Source of the DNA: Ophiobolus disseminans
Taxonomy: Eukaryota; Ascomycota; Dothideomycetes; Pleosporales; Phaeosphaeriaceae
Assembly: GCA_010093685.1 (NCBI GenBank)
Contig: MU006238.1
Coordinates: 376,129 to 440,128 of the forward strand
DNA length: 64,000 nt
Reading direction: 5' to 3'
Positions 1 through 9,499 of the stretch are shown here, piece by piece. A program made the position numbers and the translations under genes. Under the pieces are notes generated by a model. The model did not search any database. It was not told the DNA's origin and saw only the letters and a list, made by a program, of their open reading frames with translations. The stretch's first letter is position 1. Every line of letters starts with the position of its first letter.

Positions 1-414
1 AAAAGCCTGCTGGAGCGACGGCGGAGCGCTACTTTTCAGATAGCAATTTTTGGCGCCATGCGCGGCAGACGCCTCGTAGACTACTGCTTCGCAGCGGTGG
101 CCGGAGGTTGCGACTAAGTCGGACCTTGCGCATAAGTTGACGCAGTCGAGCAGGCTGGACGCGATTACACGGTCGCTGTCGGAGTAAGGTCGATCGAGAC
201 CGCAAGACACGGAGAACTTTTGAGTTGATCCGATATTGGGAGGTGAGTTGGAGGGGCATGGTGAGCGGTCGCCGTCGCGCTTTTGTAGCTGTGATGAGTA
301 TCCCATGGTTTGGCGTCCAGAGTTTTCCAGGGAGTTGAGAGCAAAGTGAGATTTGAAAAAGTCGTTGTGAGGCTCTAGGGAATCAGCAGACCGGAAAGTG
401 GGATCTAGAATCAT
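1..414 (-). CDS. Partial gene, PAN/apple-like cysteine pattern (runs off left edge)
   Basis: An open frame of 138 codons starts at an ATG at 414-412 and stays open to base 1, so no stop lies in the window and the gene continues to the left. An in-frame stop lies just upstream of the ATG (near 438), which supports the start; a second in-frame ATG is at 306. About 40 residues before the edge the protein has a Cys spacing (DCVNLCA, then HRCEAVVYE, then NCYLK) that resembles fungal PAN/apple-like adhesion modules, in which a first CxxxC pair is followed by a Cys-x-Gly/Ala-Val-x-Tyr stretch and a final NCYLK. No signal peptide or membrane segment is seen at the N-terminus, so an upstream exon or a downstream membrane anchor is possible. 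The family call is by motif memory only. Confidence 0.5.
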   Translation of the reverse strand, partial: MILDPTFRSADSLEPHNDFFKSHFALNSLENSGRQTMGYSSQLQKRDGDRSPCPSNSPPNIGSTQKFSVSCGLDRPYSDSDRVIASSLLDCVNLCARSDLVATSGHRCEAVVYEASAAHGAKNCYLKSSAPPSLQQAF

Positions 415-1287
415 CTTCAGGTATGGAGGCTGTATGAACTAGGCTGTTTTTTTTTGTGTTGCATGATAGCCTTATCTACGCGTCCCTTGATTGGCATGAC
501 ATGTGCGTATATGGAGCCTCGAGTGGTAGTGGGATTCGCTCATGTATTGTCTAGCCAATCGCGAGATTGTGGTGCGTATAGAGTTCTCCATACATAGGCG
601 AGGGAGGGGGATGATGGTGGCTTGCGGGCCGTCCAGTTGGGGGCAGAAATTCGTAATCGTTCAACATCTTCATCGCCAGTAAAACACATGTTGAACAGCT
701 TCAAAAAGAATGTTCAAGCTCAGTATTGGTACCAACTAGTCGTATATCCTGAGAACTACGACGCGTTGTATGTTAGATTGAGGATTGTCTCATAAAGTGT
801 GGGTTACTGTCAGGCTATATAGCAACGCACAAGGCTGTGAATCGGCTGCTTTGGACAGGATCGTGAGATTGTGTGGTGCCTACGAGTTTGGTCCACATGG
901 TGAGGAGGCAAGAGCGGTATGCAATGCGAATCAAGCCAGATCATGGTTGTTCGATAGCCAGATCCCGAAGGTAAACGTTAGAAGGACATGTTGGCTGGAC
1001 TAGGCGCAAGTAGGTAAACTGGCGATGTGGGCAGCGTATGTAGATTGTGATTCATCATCAAGCTTGATTCTTTCAGAGGGAATGACGTACGCACCTGTGG
1101 TGGTTGCGTTTTCAGCAGATTGACAATGCATTCAAGTTGCCAATCAGTCTGAATCGTCGAACAGCCGGCCATAAGGGACGGAAGAAGCTGGTGGTCCGGC
1201 CTGAGGGACACCGTCCGAGCATGCTCTACCTTTCTTTACATTATCGATGATCTGGGCGAAAACACGTTCGTATTCTCCGATCCTTTG
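415..1287. other. Intergenic, no gene seen
   Basis: This stretch should contain the promoter of the left-edge minus-strand gene and the 3' region of the F-box-like gene. Short open frames here (for example 785-1003 plus and 978-1211 minus) show no family motif, no splice partner and no composition typical of coding sequence. Confidence 0.4.
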
Positions 1288-2913
1288 TCATCTAGTCTTC
1301 CATTTGTCTTTAAAGATAGGCTCGTGAAATCCTATACCGTACATGCGAGGAAAGAGCTGGTCGACTTCCGCTGGGCTTGGCTTAGGAGGCTTCATCATGT
1401 CCCTGGACATCCATTCACCCTGTCGCAGAGTACGAGGCTCCATGTTGTGGTTTTGTAGCCAATGGTCCCTGTGTAGAGAGTCCTCATTTCGGAGTACGAT
1501 ACTGAGTACAGGCAGCCCTCGAGCGTTCCAGATATCATGTTTCCAGTTCATAGACTCAGAGTTTGACAGGAGATGTAGTCTGGCCTCATGGTCCCAATAA
1601 TCGACAGTAAAATCTGCATTGTCTTCAAGGAGCCGCAGAATCTCGTTGTTGGTCACCCCGGACGACAAGTTATACGATGCCAGCTCAAGGAAGTGTCCAT
1701 AATACCAGCCCTCGACACCCCCACTCCAGACACCAATGCTTATCTGTTTACAAGGCGGATTTGTAAAGAACATAGGGCCTGTCAGTGCCTTCAGGGCAGT
1801 CAGGGTTGGGAGCTTGTTACAGTCGTACACTCGAGCGATGCCTGGTTCCCGGCGCCTGACAACGTCGATTCTTCCTTTCACTACCGAGATCCGGTCTTCG
1901 TCAGCAAAAAGCCCGGTCAAATACGGATTGAGATCGAATTGCGTGAAGTCTAGCCAGGTGGGTGCGTGCGTTACTGGTTGGTTGGGTGGTCCTGGTTGTC
2001 CAAACGTAGTGAGCACCTGCGGCGTGGTCTCGCCTCTTCTTCGCCGCTCCCGTAAAAGGATTGCATCGCCCACCTCCATCAGATCTTCTTGATGTGCTCT
2101 GAAGATCTGTAAGTTATCGGAAACAGTCTGAGTGAGGCGCTTGGCTGGGAGAGACGAGCAGGAAAATATGTCGGGGTGAGGTCACTGTGTTGGTCCAACA
2201 GATCATGAAGCATCTGTTTTGCATCATTCAAATCGCGCTCAAATGCGCTGATCTCTTCGCCGCAAGGCTGATTCCAGTCTTGCGAGGCATCGATCAGATC
2301 CCCAAACTGTACGGGGTCGCAAGGATAATGCACACCTGACCAAGTTGAAGCTTTCGTAGTAGTCCGAATGACGAATTCAGCCATGTCTCGCCACGAAGAC
2401 GATACCCGGTATGCCGTCAAGTGGCTCAGGACTAGCTGCCCGGAGAACCGCTTCGAGCAATTCTGGAATGGCAAGAGCTTTCTGGGTCGCAGATGGAAAG
2501 ATAGTAGAAGTAATAGGCGTAGAGCCCTCAATGACCGTTTGCGAATTGCAGGGCTTGCGCGACGTTCCATCTGAAATATCTCTTTCTGGGGTGACAAAAG
2601 AATCGCGAGCTCGTTGGGAACGGTACTCTATTAGCCGACCAAGGACGATGTTATAGACCTGTCTGCACCAAAGCTCATTGGCCAGCAACTCGGAATCTTC
2701 AAGACGCTCGTTAGGGCGTGGTCGATGTATTGGAATTGACCAGTGTCGTAGGTGCTCCTCGAGGCTGAGAAATGGCCGGTGATTAGTGCGAAGTTCAGGT
2801 GGGTCGAGAATGTAGGGAGGATTTGGCTGTCTGCGAGTAGTGCGTGAGGCACGTTTGTGTAAGGCTGCGTCATCGTAGAAACCCGTTGCCTCGAATGAAG
2901 CCTTGGTATCCAT
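1288..2913 (-). pseudogene. F-box-like protein gene with two reading-frame changes
   Basis: Coding sense is clear on the minus strand from the ATG at 2913 to the stop at 1288, but it uses three segments in two frames. The first segment (2913 to about 2425) ends in IPELLEAVL, which looks like the start of an F-box. The second frame (about 2425 to 2140) continues as TAYRVSSSWRDMAEFVI, the usual second half of a fungal F-box. The third (about 2140 to 1288, frame of the first) carries a roughly 260-residue C-terminal region with a TNPPCK element common in fungal F-box proteins. A canonical 70-bp intron (GTATCG..GGTCAG, about 2334-2403) would also bridge segments one and two in phase, but it would delete the second half of the F-box. 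No canonical intron that I could find joins segments two and three. This is either a frameshifted gene or a gene with sequence errors. It is divergent from STU1. Confidence 0.55.
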
Positions 2914-3397
2914 GACCACAAATGTTGAAGGGGTCGAGTATGATGAATGTGGGTTGTCAAGCTGGACTGGCAGTGCTACAGGGTTGGTGCTGCTTGGGAG
3001 GTCTTATATGGCTTTCTCTTTCTTTAGGTTTTGCTGGTGAGTCAGAAGCGCATGTAGGTCCCGTTCGCCTGGCCAGTGTGAACCATGGGTTTACTGCCGC
3101 ACGATGACCTTATACATGGTGTCTTCCAAGGACAATCAATATGTCAATCTACGTTGAAGTTGGATGAAGTTGGATGAAGTTCACATGTCTCGAACAGGAT
3201 GAGACGGAGTTTGTTCGCGGGAACGGTGCATGGATGCGTGTGATGTCCGGGGTTGGGCGCACGGTTGGGTCATGGCAGCGATTGGCTCCACAACGCCACC
3301 TCCTCTAGCGCGACCCACCCGCAGGTAAACATCGCAACCATCACAACGCATGTCCAAGTGCCCCTCACATTGCCCACGACCACGCTTTCTCGCCAAA
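2914..3397. promoter_or_regulatory. Divergent promoter region between the F-box-like gene and STU1
   Basis: About 480 bp separate two start codons that point away from each other. A short tandem repeat of GTTGGATGAA units lies near 3153-3180. No clear TATA box was seen. Confidence 0.35.
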
Positions 3398-6300
3398 ATG
3401 CCCGCCGACATGCTGGAGCAGACGAACATGCTCCTGGCGGCGCTGAAGAAGCCGTCGACCAATGTCGACCAGCGGCTGCAACTGTTCAACAGCGTCAAGT
3501 CCAACATCAAGCACAACCGCGTGCCGGAGGAGTGCCAGGCTCCTATATTTGAGTGCATCCGCATCGCCATCAGCGCCACCACGTCGGCCGCCCTCGTCTC
3601 GACGGGCTTCTCCACGCTGAGCCACTTCATCAAGCGCTTGCAATTGCAGCGGGAAACCACCGTCATCACCTCGCAGGCGTCGAAGCTGTGCTCGCTGCTG
3701 CTGGACAAGCTGGGCGATGCGCGCGAGAGCCACCGCAGCGCCGCGCTGCAATTGCTGGCCGACCTGCACAACCTGTGCCCCGTCGAAGTGGAGGCGCTGA
3801 TTCATGGCGCCATGAAGGGCACGAATGCGCGCGCCAAAGACACGTCCATGACGTGGGTCGTCAAGATGAACCAGACGGAGAACCTGCCCTTCCGCGCCTA
3901 CTCGGCCCAGCTGATCACCAACCTCGAGGACGCGGATGCCGGCGTGCGCGACACGGCCAAGCATGCAGTCGTGGACCTCTTCAACAGCGCGCCCGAGCAC
4001 GCAAAGGCAAACCTCAAGAAGCAGCTCGTCGCCACAAACGTCCGCAAGGCCATTGCGACGTACATCACCGCACACCTGGACGGCGCCGCCACCACCATTG
4101 CCGATGCTGAGATGCTCCCCCCGGCGCCCGTCCGGCCGATACCCACACAACGAGCAGTGACGCTGCAGCCCGAGCACGGGTTCGCTGACAGTCTCGCCGC
4201 CGAACACCCCCCGCCAACCGAGACGGTCGCCATGGACCCCATCCACATCTACACCCAGCGCGAGCTCGACGACATTCTCAGGGATATGGCGCCGCCCTTT
4301 GAAGGAAGAGAATCGGAGCAGAACTGGCTGGCGCGTGACAAGAACACCACAAAGCTGCGGCGCATATTGATGGGCAATGCACCGAGCGAGTTCCCCGGAG
4401 CCTTTATCGCGGGAATCAAGTCGCTCCTGGACGGCATACTCAAGGTCGCCAACACGCTGCGGACAACCATGTCCACCAATGGCTGCCAATTGGTGCAGGA
4501 GCTTGCAAAGACACTCGGCCACGCCATCGATCCGTGGGTCGAGATCCTCCTGCAGAGCTTCATCAAGATGTGTGCGGCAACCAAGAACATCGCGGCGCAG
4601 AACGGCAACACCACCGTCGAGGTCATCATCTCAAATGTTACCTACAACGGCCGCATATTACAGCACGTCGCCTTCGCTGGACAGGACAAGAATGTGCAGC
4701 CCCGTTCACACTCGGCCAGCTGGGTCAAGATACTGATCCGAAAGCACAAGGCGCACATTGAGCACTCGGGCGGACTGGACTCGCTGGAGAAGATCATCCG
4801 CAAAGGCGTCACCGATGCCAACCCCAAAGTGCGCGAGGCATACCGAAGCACCTACTGGACATTTGCGCTCGTATGGCCGCAAAGAGCAGAAGCGTGAGTT
4901 GGCTGCAGTTGAACGTCATGAAATATACTAATCTTGCAACAGAATGTTTGAAACCCTGGAAAAGCGTGAGAAGACAGCACTTGAAAAGGATCCCAACAAC
5001 CCGAATGCTTCGCTCGCATCATCTCAGACCAGCGTATCCTCGTTCTCAAAGTCCGTGGGCGCAGGGGCGGCACGAACCGCGTTGAAAGAAAAGATCGCCG
5101 AGCAAAGAAGAGCCAAGGCGGCGGCAGCTCAGAAGGGCGTCCCCGAACGACCCATGTCTGCTGCTGCAACATATTCGCCAGTCAAGTCGCAGTCCAACAA
5201 GTCTTTGGGAGCAAGAACTGCCTCAAATGCATCAACGGCGTCTTCTGGACCTGCGCGGCCACCTTCGGCAATGTCTGGTGAGGGAACCAAGTCTGCCTTG
5301 AAGAACTCCACCGGCACAGGTTCACTGATGGGAGGAACGGTGCGCCGGCCGATTCGGCCTCGCCCCGAGCTCACAAGACCGGCAACTGCAGACCCATACG
5401 CAGTTCGCCGTGCTGGCACCGGTAAGGTGACGCCTTCAATGACCCCAGAAAAGACGCCCGCTGCGACCACGTCAAAAAAGACGGTCGCTCCAAAGAGTAC
5501 TGTCCGACCACGATCTCAAACTCAGAACAGCCCCAACGTAAGTCCAGTGCGAAGTAAATCAAGACTCGGCCAGAGCACAACCCACCGCCCAACACCGAGC
5601 ACAAACTCGCGACAAGGCAGCCCTGCTGTTAGCCCAGCCAAAGACGAGGAGTTGACGATAGTAAAACCATTCGTGCGGTCACAGAGTCACCACGACCCAG
5701 GAACTATTCCATTCCGGCAACGGAACGGGCTCGACAGGAGTGCGATTATAGACAACGAGAGCATTGACCTAGGTGACGAGGACAACTTCACGATGGTCAT
5801 TCCGAATCTAGCACGACCTCCAACGCAAGCTATGCAACGTACGCCACCAAAGCCAACGCCTTCTCCTGGTCGACTGGCTGCACCTAGTCCGCGCGCGTCT
5901 GTACTTAGAAGTCCAAAGTCTATGGGGGACATCAATGGATTTGGATTTCGATCATCAACACGAAGCCCGCGTCTGCGCTCACCAGATCGTCCAAGCACAC
6001 GAGGCACCGATGCTCAAGAAGAAGTCCAAGTATTTGAAGATCCTTTCGTAGGCGATGAGCCTGCCATCATTGAACACGAAATAGAGAAGCCGGTACTCGG
6101 GGAACTCCCAATCAACGAGAAAAACATTGAGCGACGCCCAAGTATGGAGAGTACTTCGAGCGATACTATCATGGGAAATGCGACAGAAGAACGTCCTCGA
6201 GGCCACCATAAGACGACGAGCACAGGAAGCGTACTCTACGCAGAAAGCCACGATACCAACAGCGCCGAAGTATTGAAAAACAGACAGCTCCTTGCGAGCG

Positions 6301-7079
6301 GTATCAAGAAGATCGAAGGGCGCACAGTCGAAGCGCACATGTTCCGCCGCATGCAAGATATGGTCAAGTCCAACCATGAGATTTGGGGCGCAAACGACGA
6401 GAACTTTGGTCGCCTTCTTCTAGCCTGCCTAGACTTCCTCGAAGCGCCCGCCGAAGAGCTAAAGACCTCCTCCATGAAAGCAGCAAACCTCAAAGTCCAA
6501 GCCCTAGCAACCATCCGCGCAATGCTCTCCCTCTACCGCAAAGAAACAGCAAAGTACTTCTCCCGCGTCCTCTGCGCCATCCTGCAAACCAAAGCGCACT
6601 ACGACAACACCTCACACATCGCCATCGACCTCGAGACCACGGCCGACGAGATCGTCAAGTACGGCCAAACATCAGACTGCTTAAACGCCGTCCTCTCCCT
6701 CGTAGAAGAAACACCCGCATCAACACCCACCTCCTCACCAAACTCCAAATCCCCCTCCCCCATCCCCAGCACAACACGCACAACCACAATGGCACTCAGC
6801 ACCCTCGCCTCGCTCATCCACATCAGCGGCGCGAAAAACATCGCCCTGACATCCGAGCAGACGTCTCGTCTCGGCAAACTGGCTGTGCGCTGCATGGACG
6901 CGCAGGACGCGGATGTGCGCAAAGCCGACATTGAGTTCTGCGTCGCGCTGCACGAGCGCATCGCTGGTGCTGCGGGCGCTGTCGATGGCAGCGAGGGCTT
7001 TTGGCAGGCTGTGGCTGGTGCGAGGGATCAGCATTTAAATCTTCTGACGTATTATCTTGCGAAGAGGGGGAAGGCTTAG
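3398..7079 (+). CDS. STU1: STU1/CLASP microtubule-stabilising protein
   Basis: This is the fungal CLASP orthologue, which binds microtubules and keeps spindle and kinetochore microtubules stable. There are two exons, 3398-4893 and 4943-7079, with a 49-bp intron at 4894-4942 (GTGAGT..CAACAG, branch-like ACTAAT), giving 1210 residues. Residues 1-230 form an N-terminal helical TOG-like array (KKPSTNVDQRLQLFNSVKS is typical of fungal STU1). A second helical domain at about 305-495 begins near ENWLARDKNTTKLRRIL, the CLASP N-terminal domain. Residues about 500-950 are Ser/Pro/Arg-rich with many SPxR-like repeats, the usual microtubule-lattice-binding linker and a likely kinase target, and a C-terminal helical domain follows. 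I chose the ATG at 3398 (context CAAAATG) because MPADMLEQ aligns with family N-termini; an in-frame ATG at 3350 would add 16 residues. Confidence 0.92.
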
Positions 7080-7617
7080 AGGGCTGTTTTGCCGATTCGT
7101 GGGGGGAGGGGGGTGTGAGATTATGGGGTGAAATACGTTTCTTCTTGATCAGATGGGTATAGGGATTCTGGGAAGTAGGGGATATTTCCTTGGAGTCTGT
7201 CCGAGGTATTCAGTCTCGGCTTGTCTTGATTTCGTATGCCCTGGCGTTGTGAGAATGGGCAAAATAGCGTCATTGCGGTGTATATTTCCCGTTCCGTCTT
7301 GTTCCATCCTGTCTAGTACTGTTTAATTCGAGTTCAATATCCCCTACTTCTTTCCACAAAATCTCATTCCACATCTCCGTGCCCTTTGTATCCATATCCT
7401 TCGTTTTAATCGCGATATACCATACCTACTTTTCCCCTTTGCTTGCTTAACACGTGTATCGGAGAGCCGGGAACGTGCGTGACACGGATGAAATCTTGCG
7501 TGTGTGTGATGGTGACTTCCGTGCCGTAGTAGAGTGCAGGTAGTTGGTGTTCATGATTTGAAATTATGCTACTAGGTAAGCTTGGATACATATAACTCTG
7601 CAGACTAGCTTTATGTA
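7080..7617. other. Convergent 3' intergenic region
   Basis: This stretch lies between the stop codons of STU1 and the minus-strand F-box gene. It is T-rich in places, as expected for 3' untranslated regions. No gene was seen. Confidence 0.4.
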
Positions 7618-8631
7618 CTAGTTCTTGCTCTCGCCGTCCTCGTATGCCTGTCGGACGGAGCTGTCTGGATACGCCAGCACCCGACACACATGCAAGGCTC
7701 CTCTATCGCTGTCTGCAAGTGCAGCCCATAATTCGCTCGCAGGATCGCGGGGCGAGACAGGCTGGCCGTCTCCAGGGTCGTAATTTCCGTCTCCGAAGCT
7801 CTGCCACGTCATAATTGTGTACGAGCCGTCGGCGTTGGGAGTGGCTTGGTAGTCCGTTATGCAGAAGCAGCAATGGTGTCTGAACGATTGCGGAACGCTG
7901 TTATTGAGAAGCGCGTTGTAGTCCACATCATCGTCTTCGTCGTCGTCGTGCGAGGTATAACAGGGTCTGCTGAGCTTTTGGGCGAGCGTGTTGTCGTACC
8001 AGGGCGAACTGCGCGCTGCTGTGCCGACGTGTCGGCATAGGAATAAGTCGAGGTGTGCGAGCTGGCTGGGAATGATGGCATGCGAGTCGCAGGAGATGCG
8101 GTATGTGCAGCGCAGCAGCAGTCGTCTGGTAATGACTTGGGCACTTATAGATAGCTGGATTGTGTAAATGTCAGAAGGATCTGAAGGTGAGGGGATGGTT
8201 GATGTGGCGGCGTGGGTGAATGCCTCCAGTGGAAGACCGTGATGAGCACCGTACAGATCTTGTTTGAGAGCGAGTATCAGGTGTGGCCAGGTGATGGTGT
8301 AGTGGAAGCGTCTGGCTAGCACAGAGTACTTTGTATATCGTACATCAGTGTCTGCACAATTACTAGGCGTCGATTCTGAAATCCACTTTCTTAGAAGTGG
8401 CTTGGAGTAATAGTAATCCTCCAGGTCACGTTCCAGTAGCAAGAGAAATAGTGCTCGCTGAGCTGAATCATGTTCGAGTGATTTCCAATGCTTGCTGCCG
8501 TAGATCTGCAGGACATGCTTGTTGGTGAGGATCAAGGCCGCGAGGCTACATTCTGGCAGGTAGTCGACGATTGAGAGGTAGATTTCCGTCGGGATATCGG
8601 CACGTAGAAAGGTTGGCGTCTTTGGAGTCAT
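7618..8631 (-). CDS. F-box domain protein
   Basis: This is a single-exon protein of 337 residues. Residues about 12-55 (DIPTEIYLSIVDYLPECSLA, followed by ALILTNKHV and W) match the F-box, which in known proteins binds Skp1 and recruits a substrate to an SCF ubiquitin ligase. The remainder has no repeat type I can name (no clear LRR, WD40 or Kelch). An acidic run DDDEDDDVD lies near residue 230, and a Cys/His-containing HHCCFC stretch near 252. The start ATG at 8631 is the first in frame and places the F-box at the usual distance from the N-terminus. The substrate cannot be inferred. Pezizomycotina have large lineage-specific F-box families, and this looks like one of them. Confidence 0.7.
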   Translation of the reverse strand: MTPKTPTFLRADIPTEIYLSIVDYLPECSLAALILTNKHVLQIYGSKHWKSLEHDSAQRALFLLLLERDLEDYYYSKPLLRKWISESTPSNCADTDVRYTKYSVLARRFHYTITWPHLILALKQDLYGAHHGLPLEAFTHAATSTIPSPSDPSDIYTIQLSISAQVITRRLLLRCTYRISCDSHAIIPSQLAHLDLFLCRHVGTAARSSPWYDNTLAQKLSRPCYTSHDDDEDDDVDYNALLNNSVPQSFRHHCCFCITDYQATPNADGSYTIMTWQSFGDGNYDPGDGQPVSPRDPASELWAALADSDRGALHVCRVLAYPDSSVRQAYEDGESKN

Positions 8632-9499
8632 ATTCGTGATGGGGTAGTCAATTACCTAGTCCTGGCGTAGTCGCGAAATTTGGGACAGTAAATGTAAGCA
8701 CGTGTAATCCTAGCTCTCCCGTTTGACACTCGAGCTGCAATGACTTTCCCAAGGAGGAATATTACTGGTGTGGCTTGCTCCAAGCTTGGGCTCTTGGTCT
8801 TGGCCAATATTCTAACCCAAAATGGTATGCTCGAGACGATCCGCACGTCGTCGCGTGATTTGGATAAGTTGGTAAAGCTGTCAGATAGTACAGTGTTATT
8901 CGGGGTGGGACAGTGAGGAACCCGCGGGTCGCAGAGTCGGTAGGTGCACCGGACCGCTAGTTTACCGACATCCGTGCACGGAGGTGGCAGCGACAGCCGT
9001 GAAGCAACTCTGGAGCTGGGTTCACTAATGACAGATAGAGTCGACAACGTCGAAACCTAAACACCTCAATTTCACTCTTCATATTCAGTGTATAGCTGTC
9101 TGAATAGCTGATCACGGGAACGCCTACGCGATACTCTTTCGAGTTCGCATGAACTCGCTCAATTAGGAAAGAGCAGGGATGACGTTATCTCGCTTAACGT
9201 GGTCTCCTATGTCTTTCACCAGCATTGCGCCAAGTGTAACTCAAGCGATGATGCACTCTTTCCCTGCTCCCGACTCTCTGCTAGTCAATCATACGACGGG
9301 TACGGGCTGTTGCCCTTCTGGCACAAAAACTGCGAGGTTGCTACCCCTGTCAGGATCCCGAAACAACACATTTAACAGCCATCCCTAGGCATCAGCTTTT
9401 GGTCCCTTCATCAACCTGTCTCCATTCGCACTTCTCATGGAGATTTTCACGAGGCTCAGCTGAACTTTGAACCAACCGTCCCATCAATTGAGCTTCATA
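8632..9499. promoter_or_regulatory. Divergent promoter region between F-box gene and ABC transporter
   Basis: About 870 bp lie between two divergent start codons. A minus-strand open frame at 8652-9047 has no recognisable motif and is not called. In drug-transporter genes of this type the upstream region normally holds zinc-cluster factor sites, but I could not identify a specific one here. Confidence 0.35.

Noticed and set aside
2334..2403. 70-bp intron in the F-box-like gene as the full explanation of its frame change
   Set aside because: It fits phase, but it removes the second half of the F-box motif and leaves the later frame change unexplained. Kept only as an alternative.
3365..4522. 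Minus-strand open frame of 385 codons opposite STU1
   Set aside because: It mirrors the GC-rich third positions of STU1 and has no motif; its Arg/Leu/Val/Gly/Gln-heavy composition is typical of a shadow frame.
8652..9047. Minus-strand frame of 131 codons between the F-box gene and the ABC transporter
   Set aside because: No motif, no splice sites, and it overlaps the expected divergent promoter.
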